The notes beneath the pieces were generated by a model. The model saw nothing but the letters and a program-made list of their open reading frames with translations, searched no databases and had not been told where the DNA came from. Positions 32,837 through 44,135 of a stretch of 44,135 nucleotides of DNA are shown piece by piece (within the stretch, counting starts at the first letter, position 1; each line of letters opens with the position of its first letter). Source of the DNA: Pseudomonadota bacterium (GTDB lineage Bacteria; Bdellovibrionota; FAC87; UBA2466); NCBI GenBank assembly GCA_009927165.1, contig RFNO01000061.1:1-44135 (forward strand), read 5' to 3'. The position numbers and the translations under genes are program-made.

Positions 32837-34669
32837 GTGAAAAATACTAATAAAATCATTTGGTTAGATATTAAAAATCTGATTAAGGATTACCCGTTTA
32901 GTCGTTATTTGAGCAAATATCGTAAGCGGTATCTCTTAGGTTTCGTTTGGCTTCTTTTTGTTGATTTTCTGAACGTGGTTCAGCCTCTCATCGTAAAGGG
33001 TGCCATGGATGCGTTAGTAAGTAAGCAGACCCGGGTCGTAGTTTTGGCGGGAGCAGCTTACTTTATGGCCATGACGCTACAGTCCGTCGGCCGCTATTGG
33101 TGGCGTGTCTATCTCATTGGAACTGCCAACTTCGTATCTTCTGATTTGAGAAGGGAGTTTTATGAGCATTTGCAGAAGATTCCCCTAAGCGCGTATCACA
33201 AACACCGCACCGGTGACCTCATGTCTCGGGCCACCAATGACATTGAAGCCATTCGAATGGCACTCGGTCCCGGCATCTTGGTTGCTCTAGATGCCGTTAT
33301 CATGTTTGTAATGCTCGTTCCGGCCATGCTTTGGCTATCCGTTAAAATGACTCTTCTAACTTTTGCGCTGTATCCTCTGGTGCCTTGGTTAACTGCAAAG
33401 CTGGGCAATAAAATCGATTTGTTTTTCGAAAAAATGCAAGCTCAGCTTTCTCACATGAGTGCCTATGCCCAGGAAATCTTTTCTGGAATTCGTCTGATTA
33501 AGTCTCTCGTTCTTGAGGATCAGGCAGGTAAAAAGTTTCGTGAGCTTTCGAAAGATTATGTCAAAGAGGGAAATACTCTAGCCCGATATGAATCTGTATT
33601 TTCTCCCACGCTGGGGCTTATCACTCAGTGCGGAACTCTGTTTATTCTCTTTTTTGGAGCAAAAGATGTTGTTGCAGGAGTGATTACGGTGGGGACGTTC
33701 ATAGCCTTTCAACGCTTCGTGGTCCAATTATCTTGGCCGATGGAAGCAATTGGCTGGTCGGTAACAATGACTCGAGAGGCAAAAGCTGCTGAGCGCCGAC
33801 TGGAAGAGATTTTTACAGAATTGTCTGTGCAAGAAAAGTATCCGGAAGTAATCGCAAAATCACCGGACTATCAGCTGGAAATAACCGACCTGAAATTTAA
33901 TTTTGGATCACTCGCCAGTCAAAGTTTTACTTTGAGTCTTGAGGGACTTGAAATTTCACCTGGAAGAAAAGTGGGATTAGTGGGAGCAGTGGGCTCCGGA
34001 AAAAGCACGTTGTTTAACCTTTTAATCAGACTTTACGAACCACCTCCAGGTACGGTTTTTCTGAAAGGGAAAGATATTCGGGCCATTCCATTAGAGGAGT
34101 TAAGGCAGAGAGTTGCAAGTGTCGAGCAGCAAGTTGTTCTTTTTGGTGAAACCATCTCGACCAATTTGAACTTGGGGCTTTTAGAGGAGGGCTCCGCAGC
34201 TGAAGTAGAAAGAGCAACTCGAACGGCAGGAATTTTTACCGAAATCATGAACTTACCCAAAGAATTTGACACTGCGTTGGGAGAAAAAGGCATTAATTTA
34301 TCGGGAGGACAAAAACAGCGAGTTGCTTTAGCAAGAGCTTTGTTGAGAAAGCCAGAGTTGCTGTTGTTAGATGATTGTTTCTCTGCGGTCGATGTCGAGC
34401 ATGAGCAACAAATCATTGATAGGTTTTTTGAGGCTTATCCCCATCTCACTGTACTGTTTTCTTCCCATCGGCTCTCAGTAATGCCCCGAATGGACGAAAT
34501 ATGGTTGATGAGTTCTGGAAAAATTGTAGCCAGAGGAAGTCATGTTGAGTTGATGAAAAGTTGTTCGTTGTACCGAGAGTTGTGGAGAGAAAGTGAAAGG
34601 GAACAAGAACGAGAAATCGTATCTGGTGTGGTAACGCGTGAACCTAGTCCTAATGAGATGAAAACATGA
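32837..34669 (+). CDS. ABC exporter, subunit with degenerate ATP site (Walker B Asp)
   Basis: The GTG start has AGGAG upstream. The 610-residue half-transporter has six membrane segments in the first 320 residues (exporter fold) and an ABC ATPase domain: Walker [10 protein letters not shown] (383-391), signature LSGGQ (488-492), Walker B LLLLDD (508-513) and H-loop SHRLS (His544). Asp513 stands where the catalytic Glu normally is. In heterodimeric exporters (BmrCD, TM287/288 types) this Asp subunit forms the non-hydrolysing site. It overlaps the next gene by ATGA and should pair with it. Substrate is unknown (lipid, drug or peptide). Confidence 0.92.
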   Translation: MKNTNKIIWLDIKNLIKDYPFSRYLSKYRKRYLLGFVWLLFVDFLNVVQPLIVKGAMDALVSKQTRVVVLAGAAYFMAMTLQSVGRYWWRVYLIGTANFVSSDLRREFYEHLQKIPLSAYHKHRTGDLMSRATNDIEAIRMALGPGILVALDAVIMFVMLVPAMLWLSVKMTLLTFALYPLVPWLTAKLGNKIDLFFEKMQAQLSHMSAYAQEIFSGIRLIKSLVLEDQAGKKFRELSKDYVKEGNTLARYESVFSPTLGLITQCGTLFILFFGAKDVVAGVITVGTFIAFQRFVVQLSWPMEAIGWSVTMTREAKAAERRLEEIFTELSVQEKYPEVIAKSPDYQLEITDLKFNFGSLASQSFTLSLEGLEISPGRKVGLVGAVGSGKSTLFNLLIRLYEPPPGTVFLKGKDIRAIPLEELRQRVASVEQQVVLFGETISTNLNLGLLEEGSAAEVERATRTAGIFTEIMNLPKEFDTALGEKGINLSGGQKQRVALARALLRKPELLLLDDCFSAVDVEHEQQIIDRFFEAYPHLTVLFSSHRLSVMPRMDEIWLMSSGKIVARGSHVELMKSCSLYRELWRESEREQEREIVSGVVTREPSPNEMKT

Positions 34670-36432
34670 AAGAGTCTAAGACCCTGAGCGTTTTTAAAAA
34701 ATTATGGCCGCTTATCAGAGAGTATCGCCTGCGGTTATATCTCGGCGTGGCATTGATTGTGTTAACGACGAGTTTAGACTTGGTTGCTCCAATTGTGATC
34801 GGGAAAGTCGCAGACGCAGTTGTTGAGAAGAATCCGAGTCTGGAAGTGGTGGGGCATTTTTGCTGGTTGTTTTTAGCTATCATCTGTAGCAAAGCTTTGT
34901 GCGAATCTCTTCAAGCATATACCTTGCAAACCACTGGGCTTCTTATCACTCAGAAGCTTCGAGTTCTTGTGTTTGAGCAGATTTCGCGCTTTTACATGTC
35001 TTATTTTGACGAACATTCTAGTGGGCGTCTTTTGACCCGAGTGATCAACGATGTTCGTTCGTTGAGTGAGCTTTTTACTGCATCCATGTCAGTTCTAGCA
35101 CTTGATGCCATGGTGATTGTGGGTACCGTCATCACGATGCTGGTGTTAGATTGGCGTCTGGGAGGACTTGTTCTTTTTACATTTCCTGCTGTGGTATGGG
35201 TAATTATTTACTTCGGAAAATTGCTTTCGGAGGCCTACAGAGAAGTACGTGCCAAGCTTTCTGAAATAAATAGTTTTATGGGTGAAAATATCGGGGCAAT
35301 GGCTACGATTCATCGATTAGCAGCTGAAAAATCTCGGCAGAAGTCTTTTGAAAGAATTGTAGATCAACATCAAGCATCCCTGATGAAGTCGATCCATGCT
35401 TACGCCCAAGTTCAGCCCTGGGCGAATGTCTTAAATGGGATCGCTATGGGCACCTTATTGAGTGTGGGTGGTCTCTGGGTGATTCAAGGGAAAATCAAAG
35501 TAGGGATTTTAGTTGCCTTCCTAGGCTATATCCGAAATTTGTTTCAGCCCATTCGAGACTTAGTTGAAAAATATAATGTTGTATTATCTGCAATGGTTTC
35601 TGCGGAACGAGTAACTCGTGTTTTTGACGAGAGTGTGGAGTCCGATTCTGCGGAGCTAATCCGAGAGTTCCAAATTCCCAACCATTTAGGGATAAGATTT
35701 GAGCACGTTGGATTTCAATATTCGACCAGAAATGAGAAAGCGATTCACGACATTAGCTTTGAAGTCGATCCCGGAAAAAGTTTAGCCGTTGTTGGAGCAA
35801 CTGGAAGTGGAAAATCAACTTTAGTTCGTCTTTTGCTCAAGTTTTATGAATGTCAGGAAGGAACTATTTTCTTTGGAGACAGGCCACTTTCTGAGTGGCC
35901 TCTTAAAGTACTTCGCAAGCATGTCGGGTTTGTTCCTCAAGAAGTCTATCTCTTTGAGGGAACTGTTCGGGATAATCTTACAATCGGAAATACTTTTGGA
36001 GATGAACTGCTCGTTGAACAATGCAAAAAGGCCCAAGTATGGGAATTTATTTCGCGGCGAGGGGGACTCGAACTCAAAATACAGGAGGGAGGTACAAACC
36101 TCTCTTTGGGAGAACGACAGTTACTATCCTTTGCTCGGATCCTGGTTTTAAATCCAGAAATGTTAGTAATGGATGAGGCCACGGCCAGTCTCGATAATGC
36201 GATTGAAGGGAGATTGATGAAAGCGGTTAAAGAGCTCTTAAAAAGTAGAACCTCAATCATTATTGCCCATCGTTTATCGACTATTGAGAGCTGTGATCAG
36301 GTCATTGTTTTAGAAACGGGACGAATAAAAGAGCGGGGAACGATACCTCAGTTGCTCCATCAGAGGGGACTTTTTGAAAAATTTTATCAGTTGTATCAGG
36401 ATTCCGGCAGGCTAACGACGAAAACCCTTTAA
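34666..36432 (+). CDS. ABC exporter, partner subunit with catalytic Glu and degenerate signature
   Basis: The 588-residue half-transporter starts inside the previous stop. It has six membrane segments, then Walker [10 protein letters not shown] (377-385), signature LSLGE (479-483, instead of LSGGQ), Walker B VMDE with Asp503 and Glu504, and His535 in AHRLS. The normal Glu504 together with the normal LSGGQ of the partner would form the working ATP site; the LSLGE of this subunit and Asp513 of the partner form the degenerate one. This complementary pattern is strong evidence for a heterodimer. The best-known relatives export lipids or drugs. Confidence 0.92.
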   Translation: MKESKTLSVFKKLWPLIREYRLRLYLGVALIVLTTSLDLVAPIVIGKVADAVVEKNPSLEVVGHFCWLFLAIICSKALCESLQAYTLQTTGLLITQKLRVLVFEQISRFYMSYFDEHSSGRLLTRVINDVRSLSELFTASMSVLALDAMVIVGTVITMLVLDWRLGGLVLFTFPAVVWVIIYFGKLLSEAYREVRAKLSEINSFMGENIGAMATIHRLAAEKSRQKSFERIVDQHQASLMKSIHAYAQVQPWANVLNGIAMGTLLSVGGLWVIQGKIKVGILVAFLGYIRNLFQPIRDLVEKYNVVLSAMVSAERVTRVFDESVESDSAELIREFQIPNHLGIRFEHVGFQYSTRNEKAIHDISFEVDPGKSLAVVGATGSGKSTLVRLLLKFYECQEGTIFFGDRPLSEWPLKVLRKHVGFVPQEVYLFEGTVRDNLTIGNTFGDELLVEQCKKAQVWEFISRRGGLELKIQEGGTNLSLGERQLLSFARILVLNPEMLVMDEATASLDNAIEGRLMKAVKELLKSRTSIIIAHRLSTIESCDQVIVLETGRIKERGTIPQLLHQRGLFEKFYQLYQDSGRLTTKTL

Positions 36433-36487
36433 AAACAATTGGTTAAAGTCGTTTTCAAGAATTCCGTTTCATGTTAAAACTTCGCCC

Positions 36488-36982
36488 ATGAAAACTCTGG
36501 TTGGCATCGTCATGGGCTCTGCTTCGGATAGGGAGACACTAGCTCCCGCTTCTCAGATTCTTAAAGATCTAGGAATTCCTCATGAAGTTAAAGTCGTTTC
36601 GGCTCATCGAACTCCCGATCTGTTATTTCAATATGCCGAAATGGCAGAGAAACGGGGTCTTGAAGTGATTATTGCGGGAGCAGGCGGCTCTGCCCATTTG
36701 CCGGGAATGCTAGCATCTAAGACCCATTTGCCCGTCTTGGGAGTGCCAGTGGAAAGTTCAGTCCTCAAAGGGTTGGATTCACTTCTCTCTATTGTCCAGA
36801 TGCCCAAAGGGATCCCAGTAGGCACACTGGCCATTGGAAAAACTGGCGCCGCAAATGCGGCTCTTTTGTCGGCTTCTATTCTGAGTAGCAAATATCCGAA
36901 GATAAGAGCGAAGCTTCTGAAGTTTAGAGAAGTGCAGACTCGTTCGGTTTTAAAGATAAAAAAAAAGGAAAAGAAAAACTGA
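36488..36982 (+). CDS. purE: N5-carboxyaminoimidazole ribonucleotide mutase PurE
   Basis: A 164-residue class I PurE that converts N5-CAIR to CAIR in purine synthesis. [25 protein letters not shown] (active-site His), [28 protein letters not shown] and [16 protein letters not shown] match the family throughout. The Lys-rich C-terminal tail (KIKKKEKKN) is slightly longer than usual. No ribosome-binding site is visible. It is followed one base later by purK. Confidence 0.96.
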   Translation: MKTLVGIVMGSASDRETLAPASQILKDLGIPHEVKVVSAHRTPDLLFQYAEMAEKRGLEVIIAGAGGSAHLPGMLASKTHLPVLGVPVESSVLKGLDSLLSIVQMPKGIPVGTLAIGKTGAANAALLSASILSSKYPKIRAKLLKFREVQTRSVLKIKKKEKKN

Positions 36983-36983
36983 A

Positions 36984-38081
36984 ATGAAAGTTGGAATTTT
37001 AGGGGGAGGACAACTGGCTCAAATGCTGATTCAGGCGGGACGCGAGTTGGGGGTGAAGTTTGAGGTTTTTACTTCGGAGCAAGGGTGTCCCGCTGGCCAA
37101 TTGGCTGAAGTAACCGTTGGTAGTTTTAATGACCAAGCTCAGATGGTTGCGTTTTTTAAACGCAACCATTTTATTACTTACGAAAATGAAAACCTTTCTG
37201 TTGAGTTGTTACAGAGTATTTCCGAAAATAGCTCTTCACTATTTCCATCTGCCAACATCTTGGAAGTCATCTCTGCACGTTTTTCACAAAAGCAGTTTTT
37301 TCATCATTTGGGTATTCCGACTGCTCCTGTCTTCTTTGTGGAAAATTCGAGCGACGTTCCAAGTGCGTTGGAAAAAGTTGGAGTGCCTGGAATTTTTAAA
37401 ACCAATCGATTGGGGTATGACGGAAAAGGGCAAAAGCAAATTACCTGTCTTGCTGAAGGCGTGACAGTATGGAACGACTTGGGATCTGTGCCTTTGGTTT
37501 ATGAACAGTGGATTCCTTTTGAAAGGGAGCTCTCTCTAGTGGCATGTCGAGATCGCTTTGGAAAAATGGTGTTTTATCCTTTGGTTGAAAATATCCACAA
37601 AAAGGGAATCTTGGAATTAACCTGGGCTCCCGCCGAAAATGTTTCTCCCGATTTGCAAAGACTTGCCGAGTCTTATGCAGTATCCGTGTGCCAGAAGATA
37701 AACTATGTGGGAGTGCTAGCACTGGAATTATTTCAATGGGGGACACAACTTCTTATCAATGAAATGGCTAGCCGGGTTCATAACACGGGCCATTGGTCTA
37801 TAGAAGGAGCACAAACCAGCCAGTTTGAGAACCATCTTAGAGCAGGATTGGGACTTTCACTCGGGGATCCGCAACCCTGTGGGTACAGCGCCATGCTCAA
37901 TCTCATTGGAACCATTCCGGCTCAAATCGAACAACTGAAAAAAGAGATAGGCGTTTTTGTTCACCTTTATGGAAAAAATCCCCAACCTGGCAGAAAACTC
38001 GGGCATATCACCGTAGTTTCCGAGAATACCCACAGTCTGAAAGATAAATTAAATCGAGTTAGGGGTATTTGTGGAATTTAA
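36984..38081 (+). CDS. purK: N5-carboxyaminoimidazole ribonucleotide synthetase PurK
   Basis: A 365-residue ATP-grasp enzyme that makes N5-CAIR from AIR, bicarbonate and ATP, feeding PurE. GILGGGQLAQMLIQAGRELG is the N-terminal nucleotide-like fold, RLGYDGKGQ the ATP-grasp loop, and EMASRVHNTGHWSIEGAQTSQFENHLRA the characteristic PurK C-terminal motif. AAAGG lies upstream. Its end overlaps the convergent epmA by 33 bases, leaving no room for a normal terminator between them. Confidence 0.97.
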   Translation: MKVGILGGGQLAQMLIQAGRELGVKFEVFTSEQGCPAGQLAEVTVGSFNDQAQMVAFFKRNHFITYENENLSVELLQSISENSSSLFPSANILEVISARFSQKQFFHHLGIPTAPVFFVENSSDVPSALEKVGVPGIFKTNRLGYDGKGQKQITCLAEGVTVWNDLGSVPLVYEQWIPFERELSLVACRDRFGKMVFYPLVENIHKKGILELTWAPAENVSPDLQRLAESYAVSVCQKINYVGVLALELFQWGTQLLINEMASRVHNTGHWSIEGAQTSQFENHLRAGLGLSLGDPQPCGYSAMLNLIGTIPAQIEQLKKEIGVFVHLYGKNPQPGRKLGHITVVSENTHSLKDKLNRVRGICGI

Positions 38082-38954
38082 TGCCCAGAATAATCGATCC
38101 AGGCCCACGGCTACTCCTGAACACGGGGGAAGCCTGTCAATCACTTCAAAGAGTGTTCTTGGAAAAGGATGTGGCTCTTTTCCTGCTTTGATACGCTCTT
38201 GCTTTTCAAACTCATATCGGTTTTTCAAAACAGAGGAATCAATGAGCTCGGTTGCTCCATTACACAGTTCCATTTGATGCCAATAAATTTCAAATCGTTC
38301 TCCCCAGTGCTTACCTTTGGGCTGGGAAAGGGTAGAGACACTTGCTGGGTAATCGTAAATCAAAGTGGGGGTTTGGGGGGGGAGCGCAGGTTCGATGCGC
38401 TCCATCATGATCCGGAAGAAAATATCTTCCCAAGAATCAGATTCGGTTAAGGAATAAATTCCAATTCGGCGAGCCTCATTCAAAAAAAGAGCCGCTGAGG
38501 CCATGTCGGCTAAGGCAATGTTGGCATAGGTGTGAAAAGCAGCTTCAACCGAGATCTCCTTAAAAGAAACGGATTGGCCGGAAAGGGTGGTGATAAAATC
38601 CTTCATGTCTTGACGAGTCGTTAGATAATCACAGTGAACGCGGTAAAATTCCAGCATTGTGAATTCCTTGAAATGAATAGACGTGTCGGGATCGTCACGG
38701 AAGCATTTGCAAATCTGGTAAATCGATTTGTTTTCTTGGGCTAAAAGTACTTTCATGGCAATTTCGGGTGAAGTGTGAAGATCGCAGGTGCCTTCATTAA
38801 ACTGCACTTTGAGGGGATCCAGAGCGTTTTCAAAGGCCCCCACAGGAACCAAATAGGGAGTAAAAACTTCAAGAAAACACCGTCCTTCGAAAAAAGTCCG
38901 CACATTTTTTATAAATTGGGCCCAGGAGTGTGAAGGATGTCTGGCAGATTTCAT
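38049..38954 (-). CDS. epmA: EpmA-like elongation factor P lysyl-lysine ligase (PoxA/GenX)
   Basis: A 301-residue truncated class II lysyl-tRNA-synthetase-like protein without an anticodon domain, the architecture of EpmA. Motif 2 resembles CFRDDPDTSIHFKEFTMLEFYR, with HTSPEIAMKVLLAQ before it; motif 3 is GVAVGLDRLFWAL. EpmA attaches beta-lysine to EF-P and normally works with EpmB (lysine 2,3-aminomutase). Neither epmB nor efp is in this window. The start has no clear ribosome-binding site. It overlaps purK convergently. Confidence 0.88.
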   Translation of the reverse strand: MKSARHPSHSWAQFIKNVRTFFEGRCFLEVFTPYLVPVGAFENALDPLKVQFNEGTCDLHTSPEIAMKVLLAQENKSIYQICKCFRDDPDTSIHFKEFTMLEFYRVHCDYLTTRQDMKDFITTLSGQSVSFKEISVEAAFHTYANIALADMASAALFLNEARRIGIYSLTESDSWEDIFFRIMMERIEPALPPQTPTLIYDYPASVSTLSQPKGKHWGERFEIYWHQMELCNGATELIDSSVLKNRYEFEKQERIKAGKEPHPFPRTLFEVIDRLPPCSGVAVGLDRLFWALNSTNTPNSI

Positions 38955-39034
38955 GATGTCACTCTGCCAATGATTACTTCACAAGAAAAGTAAAAACCTT
39001 TTGTAGTAAACGAACGATCAGGTAGCCTATAAAA

Positions 39035-39922
39035 ATGTCGATTCTTACGGATCTTCGGAAAAGAGTAGATGGATGGTTACGGGAAGTGTTTCCTCAGCTT
39101 TCCTCCAGACACATTGAAGAAGCAATTCAAGAGGGACTTGTTACGGTAAGTGGAAAAAAAACCAAAAAAGGACACCGAGTCCTTAAAAACGAACTGGAAT
39201 TCACAGCCTTAGAGATGACATTGAAAGAGATTGAAAAGGGAAACTCACATCTTGAGATCGAAGTCATTCATGAGGATAAATATTTTTGGATTGTGGATAA
39301 GCCCGCAGGAATCCCAAGCCATCCGATCTCCTTGTTTGAGCGGGAAACAGTGACTCAATGGGCTCTGGCTCGTGAAGCAAAAGTGAGAGAGGAGTTTCCT
39401 GGACCACAACCTACGGTGACTCCGCACCGGCTGGATATTGGTACTTCAGGAGTGCTCATTGTATGTCGTACTCAGGCATCGTTTCAGGACTGGCGACAGC
39501 GATTTCAATCCAAGCAGGTTCAAAAAAAATACTTGGCTTGGTGTTATGGTGAAGAACAACAAACGGAGTTGTTCCTGGATGAGCCTATTGCACATTCCAG
39601 GCAAGATGCTAGAAAAATGGTCGTCACAGCGGGAACCGAAGCTTTCCGAGAGCCCGAAATGGAAGCAAAGACCAATGCCAAGCGGTTGAAACAGAGTGGG
39701 GAAGTGTCACTTTGGGAAATCTCTTGTTCAACGGGAGTAACTCATCAAATTCGTGTTCACTTAGCATGGGCTGGTTTTCCTTTGGTAGGAGATAAGCTTT
39801 ACGATCCCCTTTTTGATCAAAGAAAGTTGAAGCCCCCCTTTCATCAATTAAGAGCCAGTGAAATTGAGTGGCAAAGCCAGCGATTTAGAGTGGACAGTAA
39901 ACAGTTTGAGGAAAGTTTTTAA
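39035..39922 (+). CDS. RluA-family RNA pseudouridine synthase with S4 domain
   Basis: The 295-residue protein starts with an S4-like RNA-binding region (SSRHIEEAIQEGLVTVSGKKTKKGHRVLKNELEF). The catalytic core has VTPHRLDIGTSGVLIVCRT, in which HRLD carries the catalytic Asp, then KKYLAWCYG and THQIRVHLAWAGFPLVGDKLYD, the family motif III. Such enzymes convert specific uridines of rRNA or tRNA to pseudouridine. The target cannot be assigned. It lies alone between divergent epmA and convergent rpoC. Confidence 0.92.
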   Translation: MSILTDLRKRVDGWLREVFPQLSSRHIEEAIQEGLVTVSGKKTKKGHRVLKNELEFTALEMTLKEIEKGNSHLEIEVIHEDKYFWIVDKPAGIPSHPISLFERETVTQWALAREAKVREEFPGPQPTVTPHRLDIGTSGVLIVCRTQASFQDWRQRFQSKQVQKKYLAWCYGEEQQTELFLDEPIAHSRQDARKMVVTAGTEAFREPEMEAKTNAKRLKQSGEVSLWEISCSTGVTHQIRVHLAWAGFPLVGDKLYDPLFDQRKLKPPFHQLRASEIEWQSQRFRVDSKQFEESF

Positions 39923-39930
39923 TAGGTTCG

Positions 39931-39955
39931 GGCTAGACCCTTTGAAGGTCTAGCC
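39931..39955. terminator. Hairpin between convergent genes, no U-run
   Basis: GGCTAGACC (39931-39939) pairs perfectly with GGTCTAGCC (39947-39955), 9 bp with a 7-base loop, between the rluA-type and rpoC stops. Neither strand has a T-tract after it, so it may be an atypical or rho-assisted terminator. Confidence 0.5.
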
Positions 39956-39969
39956 AAACTCAATCAGAA

Positions 39970-44102
<4,133 letters not shown>

Positions 44103-44106
<4 letters not shown>

Positions 44107-44135
44107 ACGTTTGTATCCTCAACTAATTCGACATC
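44103..44135 (-). CDS. rpoB: RNA polymerase subunit beta, C-terminal end (partial)
   Basis: The frame upstream of rpoC, cut by the window edge, reads [10 protein letters not shown] then TGA, which matches the end of RpoB (family C-termini read like LDVELxxD). The TGA overlaps the rpoC ATG as ATGA, so the two subunits are translationally coupled. Only ten residues are visible, so this rests on the match plus the universal rpoB-rpoC order. Confidence 0.85.

Overview
The window reads as chromosomal DNA of a Gram-negative bacterium with moderate to low G+C (mid-40s percent by eye). The layout is compact, with many 1-4 nt gene overlaps. Gram-negative affiliation is supported by a PilQ secretin, an HtrA anchored in the inner membrane and an outer-membrane-type barrel protein. 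The mix of pilMNOPQ, a FYDLN-type zinc protein, a PhaR-type regulator, a 6S RNA and large secreted peptidases suggests Bdellovibrionota or another lineage of the former Deltaproteobacteria. That placement is an inference; the sequence alone does not prove it. No phage, insertion sequence, CRISPR array or tRNA was seen.

Layout. (1) 1-5.7 kb: an ArsC/Spx-like protein, a CoaC-type flavoprotein, an RlmD/TrmA-family RNA methyltransferase and an SH3b plus beta-barrel envelope protein. Then comes a 397-base intergenic region with unusual signals (a sigma54-like site, roughly 12-nt repeats, a terminator and a mini-ORF), followed by an S9 peptidase. (2) 5.8-14.8 kb: a CbpA-like co-chaperone, a DUF72 protein, a penicillin-acylase-family hydrolase, a thioredoxin-fold periplasmic protein, a two-repeat M16 peptidase and HemW. 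(3) 14.8-21.5 kb: SSB, an RDD membrane protein and the type IVa pilus operon pilM-N-O-P-Q, with a membrane/coiled-coil gene attached to its end. (4) 21.5-26.9 kb: a PhaR-like regulator, a well-supported 6S RNA (ssrS), a protein of unknown function and a reduced Tad/Flp-type pilus cluster. That cluster has a Flp pilin, further prepilin-like proteins, CpaB and two unknown proteins, and is preceded by a good sigma54-type promoter. (5) 26.9-32.8 kb, minus strand: clpB, htrA, a PfkB kinase and a FYDLN zinc protein, giving a stress and protein-quality block. (6) 32.8-39.9 kb: a heterodimeric ABC exporter pair, purE-purK, epmA and an RluA-family pseudouridine synthase. (7) 39.97-44.1 kb: complete rpoC and the last codons of rpoB.

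How the genes work together. PilM/N/O/P/Q form the cytoplasmic, inner-membrane, periplasmic and outer-membrane parts of one pilus machine. The small Tad-like cluster supplies pilin-type subunits and a CpaB-like factor but no ATPase, secretin or prepilin peptidase in this window, so it must rely on genes elsewhere. ClpB, HtrA, CbpA and M16/S9 peptidases deal with damaged or exported proteins. The two ABC subunits show complementary degenerate motifs, as expected for an asymmetric heterodimer.

The most interesting signals are the 3.34-3.63 kb intergenic region, the 6S RNA with a competing 3' hairpin, the sigma54-linked mini-Tad cluster, and an ssb terminator embedded in the hemW coding region.
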